Assembly (NCBI RefSeq): GCF_001854885.1 | Contig: NZ_MDDV01000019.1 | Location: forward strand, 24,893 to 88,892 | Source of the DNA: Ensifer sp. LCM 4579 | GTDB lineage: Bacteria > Pseudomonadota > Alphaproteobacteria > Rhizobiales > Rhizobiaceae | Direction of reading: 5' to 3' | Length of the DNA stretch: 64,000 nucleotides | Translations under genes and position numbers: made by a program | The notes under the pieces: generated by a model | What the model was told of the DNA's origin: nothing | Database searches by the model: none | The model's input: only the letters and a program-made list of their open reading frames with translations | Part shown: piece after piece, positions 1-8,828 of the stretch | How the letters are laid out: every line of letters starts with the position of its first letter | How positions within the stretch are numbered: the stretch's first letter is position 1

Positions 1-69
1 GATAAGACGCGCGGCGCTGTAGCCCTCCGCGAAAGATGATGATAGTGGTGCGGGCCTTTCAGGCGGGTG

Positions 70-236
70 GGCTGCCCCCCACCCTAGCCCTCTCCCCGCG
101 CGCGGGGAGAGGGGACGCGTCGGTGCTGTCCACTCGCTTTTCACGGGCAGCGTGCGGGAAGAAGGCGAGACGTCGCCGCGAGTCCCTTCTCCCCGCCTGC
201 GGAGAGAAGGTCGCGGCAGCGGGATGAGGGGCAGCT
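70..236. repeat. RIME-like intergenic palindromic repeat
   Basis: Two hairpins lie in tandem. The first is a perfect 26-base palindrome at 88-113 (arms CCCTCTCCCCGCG / CGCGGGGAGAGGG). The second, at 185-210, has arms CCTTCTCCCCGC and GCGGAGAGAAGG with one mismatch and is followed by the GATGAGGGGC tail typical of such elements. This arrangement matches the intergenic mosaic repeats (RIME type) of Rhizobiaceae. The block fills most of the space before the first gene. It argues against an ATG at 224 as that gene's start, because that ATG lies in the repeat tail. Confidence 0.7.
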
Positions 237-268
237 CCACGGGCAGGCTATTCAACGCGAGGCGAGAC

Positions 269-1039
269 GTGAAGCTTATCGAACAGCACATCCGGGTAAC
301 GGCGGCGCTCATCGTGCGCGAGATGTCGACGCGCTTTGGGCGTAAGCCCGGCGGCTATATTTGGGCACTGCTCGAGCCGGTGGGATACATCTCTATGATG
401 ACTGCCATCTTCGGCGCCTTGGCAAGAACGCCAGTGTTGGGTACCAGTTTCGTGCTATTCTTTGCTACCGGCTTTCTCGGTTACCAACTCTATCAAGCAA
501 AAGTCGGGTTTCTGAGTTCCGCTGTTCGTGCCAACAAAGCGCTGTTGGGTTACCCGAATGTAGCTCCAATCGACGCGATTACTGCGCGGTTTGTATTGCA
601 AGCCATGACGACCTCGCTTGTTTCTTTGATCGTGTTTATGGGGATCTTTGGAACATTAGCCAGTATACCGGAAATCAATTGGTCGCACGTTCTTGAGGCG
701 GAAGGAGGGGCTGCATTACTCTCACTCGGCGTGGGAATGTTTAACAGCGTGATGTTCATTAGATACCCACTTTATGAGCAGATCTACGGTATCGTGACTC
801 GGCCGATGTTCTTGCTCTCCGGAGTATTTTTTCTGCCCGACAACATGGCGCCACCCTATCGAGATTATCTTCTGTATAATCCAATTTGCCACGTCATTAT
901 GCTTTTCCGAACCGCGTTTTATCCAGAGTACCGAGCAATCGGGCTCGATTCGGGATACCTATTCACTGTTGCAGCGGGCGTGCTCGGGTGTGGAATGTTT
1001 GTGTTCACGATGTCACGCAGGACTCTCAGGAATGATTGA
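269..1039 (+). CDS. ABC-2 capsular polysaccharide export permease, KpsM/RkpT type (second copy)
   Basis: Inner-membrane permease of a capsule (K-antigen) ABC exporter, 256 aa with about six membrane segments. It is a clear paralogue of the permease at 9485-10255: same length, shared REM-TRFG-KPGGYIWALL, SYPNVAPID-like, SGVFFLP and FYPEYRAIGLD blocks, and a shared end (RTLRN-D/E). The GTG at 269 is chosen because it gives exact N-terminal alignment with the paralogue (both reach HIRV at residue 7) and has AGGCGA just upstream. An ATG at 224 would add 15 residues from repeat DNA. No ATP-binding partner lies beside it, so it may share the RkpS-like ATPase at 8829-9488 or serve a system outside the window. 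Confidence 0.88.
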   Translation: MKLIEQHIRVTAALIVREMSTRFGRKPGGYIWALLEPVGYISMMTAIFGALARTPVLGTSFVLFFATGFLGYQLYQAKVGFLSSAVRANKALLGYPNVAPIDAITARFVLQAMTTSLVSLIVFMGIFGTLASIPEINWSHVLEAEGGAALLSLGVGMFNSVMFIRYPLYEQIYGIVTRPMFLLSGVFFLPDNMAPPYRDYLLYNPICHVIMLFRTAFYPEYRAIGLDSGYLFTVAAGVLGCGMFVFTMSRRTLRND

Positions 1040-1184
1040 TCTGAATAAGTGGGCCGGTGGAATGCGGGTGCGGCGAAGCCGATCCTGCTTGCGTGGGGTT
1101 TGAGCTCGTTATAGACGCTTGGGAAATAGCTAAGCGATGGGACAGGGGGGCGCTCTGCAGCAGCCCCACGAAAGGGGTATAACC

Positions 1185-1949
1185 GTGGCGCAAATTAAGG
1201 TCGTCGACAAGGGCGTGAACAATTCTGTTTCGTTGCCGCAACATTGGAAAATTCTGCGCAATTCGCAGGTACTCATAGCGGGCGACAACAACACTATTGC
1301 TATTGGCGAAAAATGCCGCTTCGACGGCCTCAATATTGTTCTAAAAGGCAATAACAATACGCTGCAGATCGGGGATAATGTTCTGGGGACTGGCGTGTTT
1401 ACGTTGAGCGGTAGTGGCAAGCTGCTCATAGGGGACAACAGTACCATAGGTCGCTGTGTGATGACCGCCTACCACGGCACCATATCTATCGGGAAGGATT
1501 GTATGTTCGCCCAAGGACTTGAAATCCGCACCACTGATTCACACCCCGTCTTCGATCTGCGCACGCGGAGGCGGATTAACAGTGACCGCGATGTTGTTAT
1601 CGAGGATTACGTGTGGTGCGGAGCGCGAGTGACGGTGCTAAAGGGGGCGCGGATCGCCAAGAGCTCGATCGTAGCTTTGGGTTCGATTGTAACAAAGCAG
1701 TTCGAGCCGTTCACCCTCTTGGGCGGGTACCCGGCCAAGGTGTTGCGAACTGGCGTCACTTGGACTCGGAGGACCCGTAACGAAATTCTGGAAGAGGACG
1801 AGGTGGCGATGATGTACACTGCCGACTGGTCTCAGGGGGCGGAGTACGGTCCAGACCCGCAACCGCACCGGGTGGAAACGAACGCGCGAAAGATCCCGGG
1901 ATGGGTTAACCGATTCGTCTCTGGAACCTTCTCTCGCCGGAAAATCTGA
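1185..1949 (+). CDS. Hexapeptide-repeat (left-handed beta-helix) acyltransferase
   Basis: 254-aa protein of the LbH O-acyltransferase superfamily (WbbJ/LacA/NodL type). Isoleucine/valine-spaced hexapeptide turns run from about residue 28 (VLIAGDNN, IAIGEKC, LQIGDNV, LLIGDNS, ISIGKDC) to the DYVWCGARVTVLKGARI coil. The end of the fold is marked by GGYPAKVLR, usual in acetyltransferases. The GTG at 1185 is preferred over an in-frame ATG at 1137 because AAAGGGG lies 7 bases upstream. It probably O-acetylates a capsule or nonulosonic-acid sugar in the cytoplasm, given the neighbours. The exact acceptor cannot be read from sequence. It is convergent with the minus-strand neu/rkp operon. Confidence 0.8.
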   Translation: MAQIKVVDKGVNNSVSLPQHWKILRNSQVLIAGDNNTIAIGEKCRFDGLNIVLKGNNNTLQIGDNVLGTGVFTLSGSGKLLIGDNSTIGRCVMTAYHGTISIGKDCMFAQGLEIRTTDSHPVFDLRTRRRINSDRDVVIEDYVWCGARVTVLKGARIAKSSIVALGSIVTKQFEPFTLLGGYPAKVLRTGVTWTRRTRNEILEEDEVAMMYTADWSQGAEYGPDPQPHRVETNARKIPGWVNRFVSGTFSRRKI

Positions 1950-2080
1950 TCAGCTCGCCGGCCACTCAATCAGTCCAAGCCTGCAAACCGAGTTTTGCGC
2001 TATATGAGGACTTCATCAACGCGTCAGTCGGGACAAGTGTATGCCTGCTTCGGGAGCTTTGGCGAGGTCAATATCCTCGA

Positions 2081-3271
2081 TCAATGCGGCCTCCGGTTGT
2101 TCTTGCCGTCGAAGCGACAAACCTCAATAGAGCGAAAGATCCAGTCAAGCGCACGTGCCCCAATAACGCAAACGCGCCGCGTGAAAATTTCAAACATAGA
2201 AAGCTTGTGCCGGAGAACGGTACGCGGTCTAAATACTTGAAACAGCGCAGCGTGATTAAATGGCGCTAGGAAATTCTGGGCGGATGGGTCGGGCTGCATT
2301 GAGCAAGTAGTGTAGAGTTCCTCTAAGTTCCGTTCAAAGCCCAATCGACGAAAGAAGCGTCTTGCATCGAATTGTGTTTCGGGGGCGCTTCCCAGTCTAA
2401 TGCTAAATGAAGGAACCTGCAGAAGGCTGGCTTCAAGCAAAGCAGTCGATGAAACACTTAGTGCAAATTCGATTTGGTCAACGATCTCTGTCCAATCTCC
2501 ATTGAAGACCTCGCCAGAATGGCCCTCAAGTTGCAACAAACGATCGATTCGCTTGGTGTCCTCAGCGTCGTGATTTGAGCTTTCACCGGGCTGGTTTCGT
2601 GCGACAATCAGAAGCGTCCTGTCCGGATACGAGTCCATGAGCGAAGCAAGCCGACGCGCGAGTTCACGGCGTTGCGGGTCGGTCGCAGGTACTTGGTTTT
2701 GCTCGAAAAAAGCAATATACTTGCGATACACGGCGGCCTTGCGAGGTGGTATACTCTTTAAACGCGGGGACCCAAGGAGAACGCAGTTTGCTGTCCGCAC
2801 TGGCACCAAAGGAAGCCATCTTGTTGCTAGGCGGCAGAGCGTCGGATCTATAAATAGTAGATGATCGACAAACGACCTCCAGAATAATCCAGAAAATTTC
2901 ATGTAGTATTGCAGACCCGGAAAACCGGTTGTGATTGTTGTTCCAGGATTTAGCTGAAAATACCTGTCAAGCGTGTTGCAGAGATAAAAGACTTTGCGGC
3001 CAGGGATGCCAAGGAAGATGAAACCGGCGTTGCTCCCGACGATCTTGTTGACCAATTCCGACTCGGTGATCCGCCGTACAATCTGGGGTGGGAAGGAAAC
3101 CCCCCATTTAGTTCTCTGCTGTTCAGACAACGTTGGCTTGTTTGCGGTCTCCGTCACCTCAATGATCTCGACTTTCCATCTCGCAGCGACCAAGTACTCG
3201 TATAGGACGTTGCAGTAGCCGACATAGGAGTCCGCCGAGTATATCAGGAGCGCCAGTGCCGGTGCTTCCAT
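2081..3271 (-). CDS. Unrecognised capsule-cluster protein, possible glycosyltransferase
   Basis: About 396 aa; I do not firmly recognise the family. It starts with a Rossmann-like stretch (APALALLIYSADSYVGYCNVL). The second half has a glycosyltransferase-B-like pattern (LLIVARNQP, then a serine-rich FALSVSSTALLEASLLQVPS block) resembling the nucleotide-sugar side of GT-B enzymes and of DUF6716-type proteins found with nonulosonic-acid genes. It is the last gene of the minus-strand neu operon. A TTG at 3313 with GGTGAGG close upstream would overlap the preceding gene by 8 bases. The ATG at 3271 is the conservative start. Base composition is lower in GC than the rkp genes, in line with the other sugar-specific genes. 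Likely role: transfer or modification of a capsule sugar (inference). Confidence 0.6.
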   Translation of the reverse strand: MEAPALALLIYSADSYVGYCNVLYEYLVAARWKVEIIEVTETANKPTLSEQQRTKWGVSFPPQIVRRITESELVNKIVGSNAGFIFLGIPGRKVFYLCNTLDRYFQLNPGTTITTGFPGLQYYMKFSGLFWRSFVDHLLFIDPTLCRLATRWLPLVPVRTANCVLLGSPRLKSIPPRKAAVYRKYIAFFEQNQVPATDPQRRELARRLASLMDSYPDRTLLIVARNQPGESSNHDAEDTKRIDRLLQLEGHSGEVFNGDWTEIVDQIEFALSVSSTALLEASLLQVPSFSIRLGSAPETQFDARRFFRRLGFERNLEELYTTCSMQPDPSAQNFLAPFNHAALFQVFRPRTVLRHKLSMFEIFTRRVCVIGARALDWIFRSIEVCRFDGKNNRRPH

Positions 3272-3305
3272 TTCAGTGCCTACGGAGTTGCCGCACGGCA
3301 GGCGT

Positions 3306-4589
3306 TCAGACAAACCTCACCCCCGGGAAACCTTCAAGGATCGACCCGTGCTCTTTCAAAAGCTCCACTGTTCGTGCGTCGTCCCTTATGAGAGGTAATA
3401 GTTGTCGATAAATTGAATATGTCTCTACGTCCGGGCACAGGTCGCGCGCATACGCGAGCGTCGTGCTAGCGATTCCAACGACCTTTCGGCATTCACTGAG
3501 GGCCGGGATAAACTCCGCCGGAACATCGCCGTCTGACAGAAGCTTGATCTCTAGCCCTTTATCAGCCTGCCACTGCAATTCCAGCTTGTCCAAGCTGAAA
3601 CCTGATTTAGGGTGGGGCTTTATGTATAGCGTGTCGGTATCTGGAAATTCTCTGAGGATCCATTCGGCGATTACTCCGAAGATAATGTTCTTGTCAACAT
3701 CGTAGGCCTGATCAACGTATAAAACAGATCGTTGGGTAATCCCATAATCCGCCAGCCGGGCGGCAAACTCGCTTTGTGTCGCCTCAAACGTCTTCTTTAT
3801 ATAGCTATAATAGCTCTTCTCGTTTGCCACAAAGCGTTCAGCCAATCGCTCAGGAAAGGTGCCGTACACGCCGTCGAACGCATAGACAGGAGTGTGAAAG
3901 CGTTTGTAGCGATAGCTCCAGCGAAACAGAGCTTTGAGGCGCGATGCCACGAGTTCATTGTCGATCATACTAATACAGCGCGAAAAAAAAGCGAGTTCCT
4001 TTCGTAAGAACTTCAGAAGATCGGCGGCTACTTTACGTGGCCTCGTGACTATTCTATAGGGCGCCTCCAGCAGGACTTTGCCGAGAAAGGAATCCCCAAT
4101 CACGTCTCGATCGATTATTTGAATTAACGCGCGCGGCGGCGCGTATCTGTCATTTATCTTATAAGAAGAAAGACCCTCTTCGATAAAGAAAATCGGTACG
4201 GATGCCTTGCGGGCAAGGTCATAGGCAAAGCCGTAATGGGTGTTGTAATTAAACAGGAAAAGACGCTTCGGCTTGATTGCAGAGAACGCTAACCGGTAGG
4301 TACGCAGTATACGCGATTGTCGCCTGAGCGAAAAATAGGCGGCCCCTATCGGCAATTGCAGCATTTGGAATTGGACATTATTATCTGCTAATAAATTTGC
4401 TATTCTATTCTTTTCTTTCAAGTTGGCGTTGGTATACAGACCAAGCACAAACGGCTGAAGATCTAGCTTGCCTCGGAATTCTTCAATGAACGCTATAGCA
4501 TTCAGCGCCTGTCGCCCATTTGACAAGACGATTACATCGCCAATAGCGGGCATGAATGTTTCAGTTTCAGTTTCCATGTCAGCATTCAT
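3306..4589 (-). CDS. Sialyltransferase / polysialyltransferase-like capsule glycosyltransferase
   Basis: 427 aa with the three short motifs of bacterial sialyltransferases (families GT38/GT52/GT80): an acidic E-E-G at residues 137-139 (FFIEEGLSSY), an H-P motif at 324-327 (YIKPHPKS), and a paired hydroxyl motif at 374-377 (GIASTTLAY). It would transfer CMP-activated sialic acid or a related nonulosonic acid onto the growing K-antigen in the cytoplasm. The start overlaps the end of neuC by 11 bases, suggesting translational coupling. Identification rests on motifs and on the neuC-neuB-neuA context. Whether it makes homopolymer or mixed polymer is not decidable here. Confidence 0.75.
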   Translation of the reverse strand: MNADMETETETFMPAIGDVIVLSNGRQALNAIAFIEEFRGKLDLQPFVLGLYTNANLKEKNRIANLLADNNVQFQMLQLPIGAAYFSLRRQSRILRTYRLAFSAIKPKRLFLFNYNTHYGFAYDLARKASVPIFFIEEGLSSYKINDRYAPPRALIQIIDRDVIGDSFLGKVLLEAPYRIVTRPRKVAADLLKFLRKELAFFSRCISMIDNELVASRLKALFRWSYRYKRFHTPVYAFDGVYGTFPERLAERFVANEKSYYSYIKKTFEATQSEFAARLADYGITQRSVLYVDQAYDVDKNIIFGVIAEWILREFPDTDTLYIKPHPKSGFSLDKLELQWQADKGLEIKLLSDGDVPAEFIPALSECRKVVGIASTTLAYARDLCPDVETYSIYRQLLPLIRDDARTVELLKEHGSILEGFPGVRFV

Positions 4590-5697
4590 TGAATTGTTTT
4601 TGCAGTGGGGCAGACCAAAACTCGTTGTCGTTCAGGACCTCTACGAACGATGATGCAGCGCTTCCGTTGCCGAAACTTCGATCGCTTTCATACTTTCGCC
4701 CCCAGTTTACGTCAAGAAACGTCCGAATGACGTCAACATCAAATGCTGACGCATCCGTGATTGTTGCCGCTTGCGATCGGTTATTTTGACGTGTTCCGAT
4801 GTTTAGACTCGGAACCCCAAGAAACGGCGCTTCGCGCACGCCTGCGCTGCTGTTCCCAATGATCGCTTTCGCATTCTTCATAAGTTCTGAGAAGTAAGAA
4901 AATCTCATGCTTGGCAGATGTCGGAAGCGATGAGCGTCAAGCTTTGAGATTTCTGCGAAGATATCCTCGCTGCCTGGATCGTTGTTCGGAGAAATTACTA
5001 CAAAGTTCTTGGTGCTCTCCGAAAGCGTGGTAAATAGATTGTTGGCCTGAGCGCCGATCGTATCCGTTTCGGATGTAACCGGATGAAAAGTCACGATCCC
5101 ATATTCAGAAAAGGGTATATCATACCGGTCGCGTACGTCGCTGAGGGTCACTCCGGAGTCCTTCCGATGGAAATCCAGTTCCGGCGAGCCGATGTTGTAG
5201 ACAAATCTCGGGTCTTCGCCAAGAGCGAGAACGCGCACCCTGGCAGCTTCCGAGCTAACGAAATGATAGGTGCAGAGCTTTGAGTTGCAATGCCGATAGA
5301 TCTCGTCGATCGTGCCCGACACCTCGCCACCCTCGATATGCGCGCAACGAATGTAATTCGTTGCACAAACGAGCGACGCGGCGAGTGCCTCGATCCGATC
5401 TCCATGCACGATGACGAGATCGGGTTTATGCTCGTATACCCAGTCGGAGAAACCAAGGATCGTCTTTGACAGAATCAGATCCTGGGGATCTCCGATGCGC
5501 TGGTTGATGAACTCATGTACTTCTACTCCTTCGAGGCGGTGCACCTCATGCTTGGTTGCACCGTATTTCTCCAGCATGTGCATGCCGGTGACGAAGAAGT
5601 TGATTGTGTAGCCAGCCTCCTTGGCCGCCAGTGCCAGTGGCTCAATCTTACCGAAATCGGCCCGCGTCCCGGTAAGAAACAGGAGTTTCTTGCTCAT
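4579..5697 (-). CDS. neuC: UDP-N-acetylglucosamine 2-epimerase (hydrolysing), NeuC type
   Basis: 372 aa, the usual length. Members release UDP from UDP-GlcNAc while forming ManNAc (NeuC), or act on a diamino analogue (LegG/NnaA branch). Visible family motifs are GTRADFGKI near the N terminus, VHGDRIEALA, HIEGGEVSGTIDE, and GNSSAGVREA near residue 280. An ATG with GAGG 7 bases upstream starts 9 bases after the neuB stop. No dehydratase or aminotransferase genes for legionaminic or pseudaminic acid lie nearby, so the ordinary Neu5Ac route is favoured. The LegG alternative cannot be excluded because the window may not hold the whole locus. Confidence 0.9.
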   Translation of the reverse strand: MSKKLLFLTGTRADFGKIEPLALAAKEAGYTINFFVTGMHMLEKYGATKHEVHRLEGVEVHEFINQRIGDPQDLILSKTILGFSDWVYEHKPDLVIVHGDRIEALAASLVCATNYIRCAHIEGGEVSGTIDEIYRHCNSKLCTYHFVSSEAARVRVLALGEDPRFVYNIGSPELDFHRKDSGVTLSDVRDRYDIPFSEYGIVTFHPVTSETDTIGAQANNLFTTLSESTKNFVVISPNNDPGSEDIFAEISKLDAHRFRHLPSMRFSYFSELMKNAKAIIGNSSAGVREAPFLGVPSLNIGTRQNNRSQAATITDASAFDVDVIRTFLDVNWGRKYESDRSFGNGSAASSFVEVLNDNEFWSAPLQKQFNEC

Positions 5698-5706
5698 TGT
5701 AAAACC

Positions 5707-6744
5707 TCAGGAGGTATGCGCGAAATCACCCCAGCGGAGTTGTTCATTTCTCCTCCGTGCCACGGTAATTGTCTTTCCGATAAGGTGGTCGAGTTGATAG
5801 CCGGGAATTTCGCCGTTCCCTGGGCGCCGTGCCCAAATGTCGTACTCGGAGATTACGTCTCCCGGCTGCAAGTCGCGATCAGCCACAACAGAGCTTCTGG
5901 CAAATCGGTAAACCGCTTCCTCGGGCTCAGTTCGCCTTTTGTCATTGTTTAGCGCAATGAAGATTTCACGCGACCTGTCGATCAGAAAGCGCAATTCGGC
6001 AGGGTCCATCGAACAGGAAATGTCCGGGCCTTTGCGATAGCGTGTGTCGGTAAAGTGACGCTCGAGTATGCAGGCGCCGAGAGCAACGGAGGCGAGCGCC
6101 ATCTCTGGACCAATACTGTGATCGGAGAAACCAACGACCGCATTGGGGAATGCACTCTTCAAATCCGTGACGCCTCGAAGCGAAACGATTTCTGGTGGTG
6201 AAGGATAAAGATTTGTGCACTCAAGCAGCGCGTATTCAATGCCAGAACGTTCGAGCACCTCTACGGATGCACGGATCGTTTCAATCGACTGCATTCCGGT
6301 GCTCATGATGATGGGTTTGCCGAACGAAGCGATATGCCTAATTAGAGGAATATTGTCGCACTCGCCGCTGCCGATCTTGAAGGCCGGTACATCGATTGTG
6401 TTGAGGAAATCAGCTGCCGCCCTCGAGAATGGCGTGGAGATATAAATGAGGCCAAGGCTCTCCGCATAGTCTTTCAACGCCTTCTCATCCTCAAGCGACA
6501 AGGCGCAGGATTTCATCACATCCCAGATGGAGACGTCCGCATTTGGCGGAAAGATTTTTTTCGCCTCCTCCGTCATCTCGTCTTCAACGATATGCGTTTG
6601 GTGCTTGACAATTTCACAACCCGACTGGGCCGCCGCCAATACCATTGATTTCGCCACGTCAAGGCTACCGCCGTGATTTATGCCGATTTCGGCTATAACG
6701 AGCGGCGGATGAGATGGGCCGATGCGGCGGTCACGAATCTTCAT
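5707..6744 (-). CDS. neuB: N-acetylneuraminate synthase (sialic acid synthase)
   Basis: 345 aa. Condenses phosphoenolpyruvate with ManNAc or a related hexosamine to form a nonulosonic acid. The N-terminal NeuB TIM barrel starts at LVIAEIGINHGGS, with KHQTH, STPFS, KIGSGE and STGM following. The C-terminal SAF (antifreeze-like) domain covers about the last 60 residues (ARSSVVADRDLQPGDVI to the end). The ATG at 6744 shares ATGA with the neuA stop, the usual coupled arrangement. An upstream in-frame ATG at 6777 lies inside neuA and would add 11 residues foreign to the family. Confidence 0.93.
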   Translation of the reverse strand: MKIRDRRIGPSHPPLVIAEIGINHGGSLDVAKSMVLAAAQSGCEIVKHQTHIVEDEMTEEAKKIFPPNADVSIWDVMKSCALSLEDEKALKDYAESLGLIYISTPFSRAAADFLNTIDVPAFKIGSGECDNIPLIRHIASFGKPIIMSTGMQSIETIRASVEVLERSGIEYALLECTNLYPSPPEIVSLRGVTDLKSAFPNAVVGFSDHSIGPEMALASVALGACILERHFTDTRYRKGPDISCSMDPAELRFLIDRSREIFIALNNDKRRTEPEEAVYRFARSSVVADRDLQPGDVISEYDIWARRPGNGEIPGYQLDHLIGKTITVARRRNEQLRWGDFAHTS

Positions 6745-7424
6745 TGAGATAACCTTTGTGAGATTGCTGTTTCGCACTTTCCGAAATCGTCTAGCGTGTC
6801 AACGTCGAGCGATTCCTCCTTCGACATTTGCACAACCTTTATCGAGGCTGCGGAGAAGTCTCGATTGGTTCTGAAGGTGTCTGCGTCGAATACATACAAT
6901 GCGCCATTTGGTCGATAGACTGGCGGCAGGTACTGGCGATTGGCAAAACAGAAACGGGGATCGGAAAGCGTTTGAAATCGGTCACCGGCAACTTGTCCCC
7001 ACTTCAACACGCCGGAATTGGCTTCACAAACGCTCATCACGAGGGAGCAGTCGCCAGTGGAAAATAAACGCAGTCCTGCTTGGATGTGATCGGGTCTCCG
7101 CAGTGGTGAGGTAGGCTGGAGTAACACGACGGTGGCCCCGCCGCGATGGGTCGTATCGAGAAACTCCAATAAAACCTCAGCCATGGTCGTAGTATCTTGA
7201 GCAAATTCGAGTGGTCGCCGTACGACGGAAACACCATTGGGCAAGGAATGAGAAAAGATCTCCTCAATGTCGGTTGAAATGTAGATCTTGGATATTCCAG
7301 CTTCGATCGCGGCATCGACGCTGTGCCGGTAAAGAGGCTTTCCGCAAAGGTCCCTGATGTTCTTGCCGGGCAGCCCTTTTGAACCAGCACGGGCCGGGAT
7401 CAGCGCAATCACGTCTGAGTGCAT
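6741..7424 (-). CDS. neuA: CMP-N-acetylneuraminic acid synthetase (acylneuraminate cytidylyltransferase)
   Basis: 227 aa, normal for the family. Activates the nonulosonic acid with CTP. The nucleotide-binding motif ALIPARAGSKGLPGKN begins at residue 7. STDIEEI, LLQPTSPLRRP and the late DVDTLDDF segment follow. It overlaps neuB by four bases and lies downstream of the rkpR-type gene with a gap of about 75 bases, consistent with one long minus-strand transcript. It is the first gene of the sugar-specific (lower-GC) half of the operon. Confidence 0.93.
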   Translation of the reverse strand: MHSDVIALIPARAGSKGLPGKNIRDLCGKPLYRHSVDAAIEAGISKIYISTDIEEIFSHSLPNGVSVVRRPLEFAQDTTTMAEVLLEFLDTTHRGGATVVLLQPTSPLRRPDHIQAGLRLFSTGDCSLVMSVCEANSGVLKWGQVAGDRFQTLSDPRFCFANRQYLPPVYRPNGALYVFDADTFRTNRDFSAASIKVVQMSKEESLDVDTLDDFGKCETAISQRLSQ

Positions 7425-7499
7425 CTTCGTCTTTCTCAGTGATATTGGGCGTCACTTGGGAAAAGGCATGAAGCGCCTTTGTGAATTGGTCCAAGGGGC

Positions 7500-8828
7500 C
7501 TAGGCCCTATCCCGAATATTGTAGTAGCCCATCACCCCAATCCCCCACACGAAGAGCAGTCCAAGAGTAACCAGCAGTGCATTGAGGAATCGTGCGGGAT
7601 ATTGCGCCATTTCCGAAAGCGTAGGCTCGATGAAAAGGGCGAGATAGCGCTGCTTATTGTTGGCCTCAATGCGCGCCTTCTCAAGCGAGCCGAGCGCTGC
7701 CGTATAGGCTCGTTCAGCGAATTCGCGTTCGGTCTCCAACTCCTCGAACTCGGCAATGCGGCCGGCGACATCAGGTGAACCGAAATCGTCTGCGACTGCG
7801 TTCCTTTCGCCCGTTCCAAGGCGCTGGCGCTCAATGGTGAGCTGCTGTTCCAGGCTCGCGATGCGGGTCTTGAGCACGCGAATGCGCGGTGTGTCCTCGC
7901 TCATCTGGCTCTTCGCCGTGGCAAGGTCTGCATTGAGCTTCGTCAGCTCCTCTTCCAGACCCCCAATCAGTTGCACGGCAATCTTCGCCCCTTCTTCGGG
8001 GCTGATTTCCTGCGATTTGTCACGGTAGTCGCGCAGCGCCGCGCGCGCCTTCGAAAGCCGCGCCTCCCCCGCCAGCACCTCGTCCTGCGCGGCGCGCAGC
8101 ACGTCGTTGCGCGCCGAAGCCGAGAGACCGTTGACGAGACTGTCGCTCTGGTCGACGATGAACCGCGCGATCTCTTGCGATTGCTTCGGATCGAAGGCTT
8201 TTACCGTCACCTGCATAATGCCGGAGGCGTGGTCGAAGTTGACGCTCACCACATCCCGCCAATAGGCGAGCTTGTCCTCAATCGGCAGGCCGGAGCCGAT
8301 GCCGTAGAAATAATCTAGCCCACGGGTGGCGTAGACATCCTCGAGCTTGAACTTGCGGTCGGCGGCCGCGACCATGCGTTCGCTTAGAATATAGTCCATG
8401 AGCATATAGCTATCCGAGGCAGTGCTGCCGCCGGACGACTGCGTAAACATGCCAAGAATATCGGTCGCGCCGCCGCCTTGAATGCTGCGCACCGCAAACG
8501 AGGTGCTGCTGTGATACTGGTCAGCGGCGATGAAGGCCATATAGACGGAGGCGAGCGTCGCCGGCAGGGCGACGAGACCGAGAAAGGTGCCGCCGATGAT
8601 CGCGTGGCGCCAGCGCAGCTTCTTGAGCCTGCCCGCGATCCAGCCCACCTTCTTCGCCGGTTCTATCTTCTTGCGCCGGGGGAGCGGAATGACAGGCGCG
8701 CCCTCCCTGCCGAGCAGGCCTTCGAGCACTTCGATGCCCTTGCTCTTGGCGTCGGCTTTTGCGGGGGTGGCTTTGGCGGCCTCGGCTGGGCTCGGCTTGT
8801 TTGCTGCCGCGTCTTTGCTTGCCGCCAT
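7500..8828 (-). CDS. rkpR: Capsule polysaccharide export polysaccharide-copolymerase, KpsE/RkpR type
   Basis: 442 aa inner-membrane protein of the KpsE/Wzc-like PCP family that links the ABC exporter to the outer envelope. A proline/alanine/lysine-rich cytoplasmic N tail (about 75 residues) precedes a first membrane segment near residues 76-98. A large periplasmic region follows, with heptad-like coiled coil (EARLSKARAALRDYRDK to LTIERQRL). A second membrane helix lies near 415-435 with a short tail. The ATG directly abuts the stop of the ATPase gene (TGAATG). Order rkpZ-T-S-R matches the rkp-3 region of Sinorhizobium. Confidence 0.88.
   Translation of the reverse strand: MAASKDAAANKPSPAEAAKATPAKADAKSKGIEVLEGLLGREGAPVIPLPRRKKIEPAKKVGWIAGRLKKLRWRHAIIGGTFLGLVALPATLASVYMAFIAADQYHSSTSFAVRSIQGGGATDILGMFTQSSGGSTASDSYMLMDYILSERMVAAADRKFKLEDVYATRGLDYFYGIGSGLPIEDKLAYWRDVVSVNFDHASGIMQVTVKAFDPKQSQEIARFIVDQSDSLVNGLSASARNDVLRAAQDEVLAGEARLSKARAALRDYRDKSQEISPEEGAKIAVQLIGGLEEELTKLNADLATAKSQMSEDTPRIRVLKTRIASLEQQLTIERQRLGTGERNAVADDFGSPDVAGRIAEFEELETEREFAERAYTAALGSLEKARIEANNKQRYLALFIEPTLSEMAQYPARFLNALLVTLGLLFVWGIGVMGYYNIRDRA

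Noticed and set aside
152..268. Upstream starts (including ATG 224) for the first permease
   Set aside because: They translate the intergenic palindromic repeat and are absent from the paralogue. GTG 269 aligns exactly with it.
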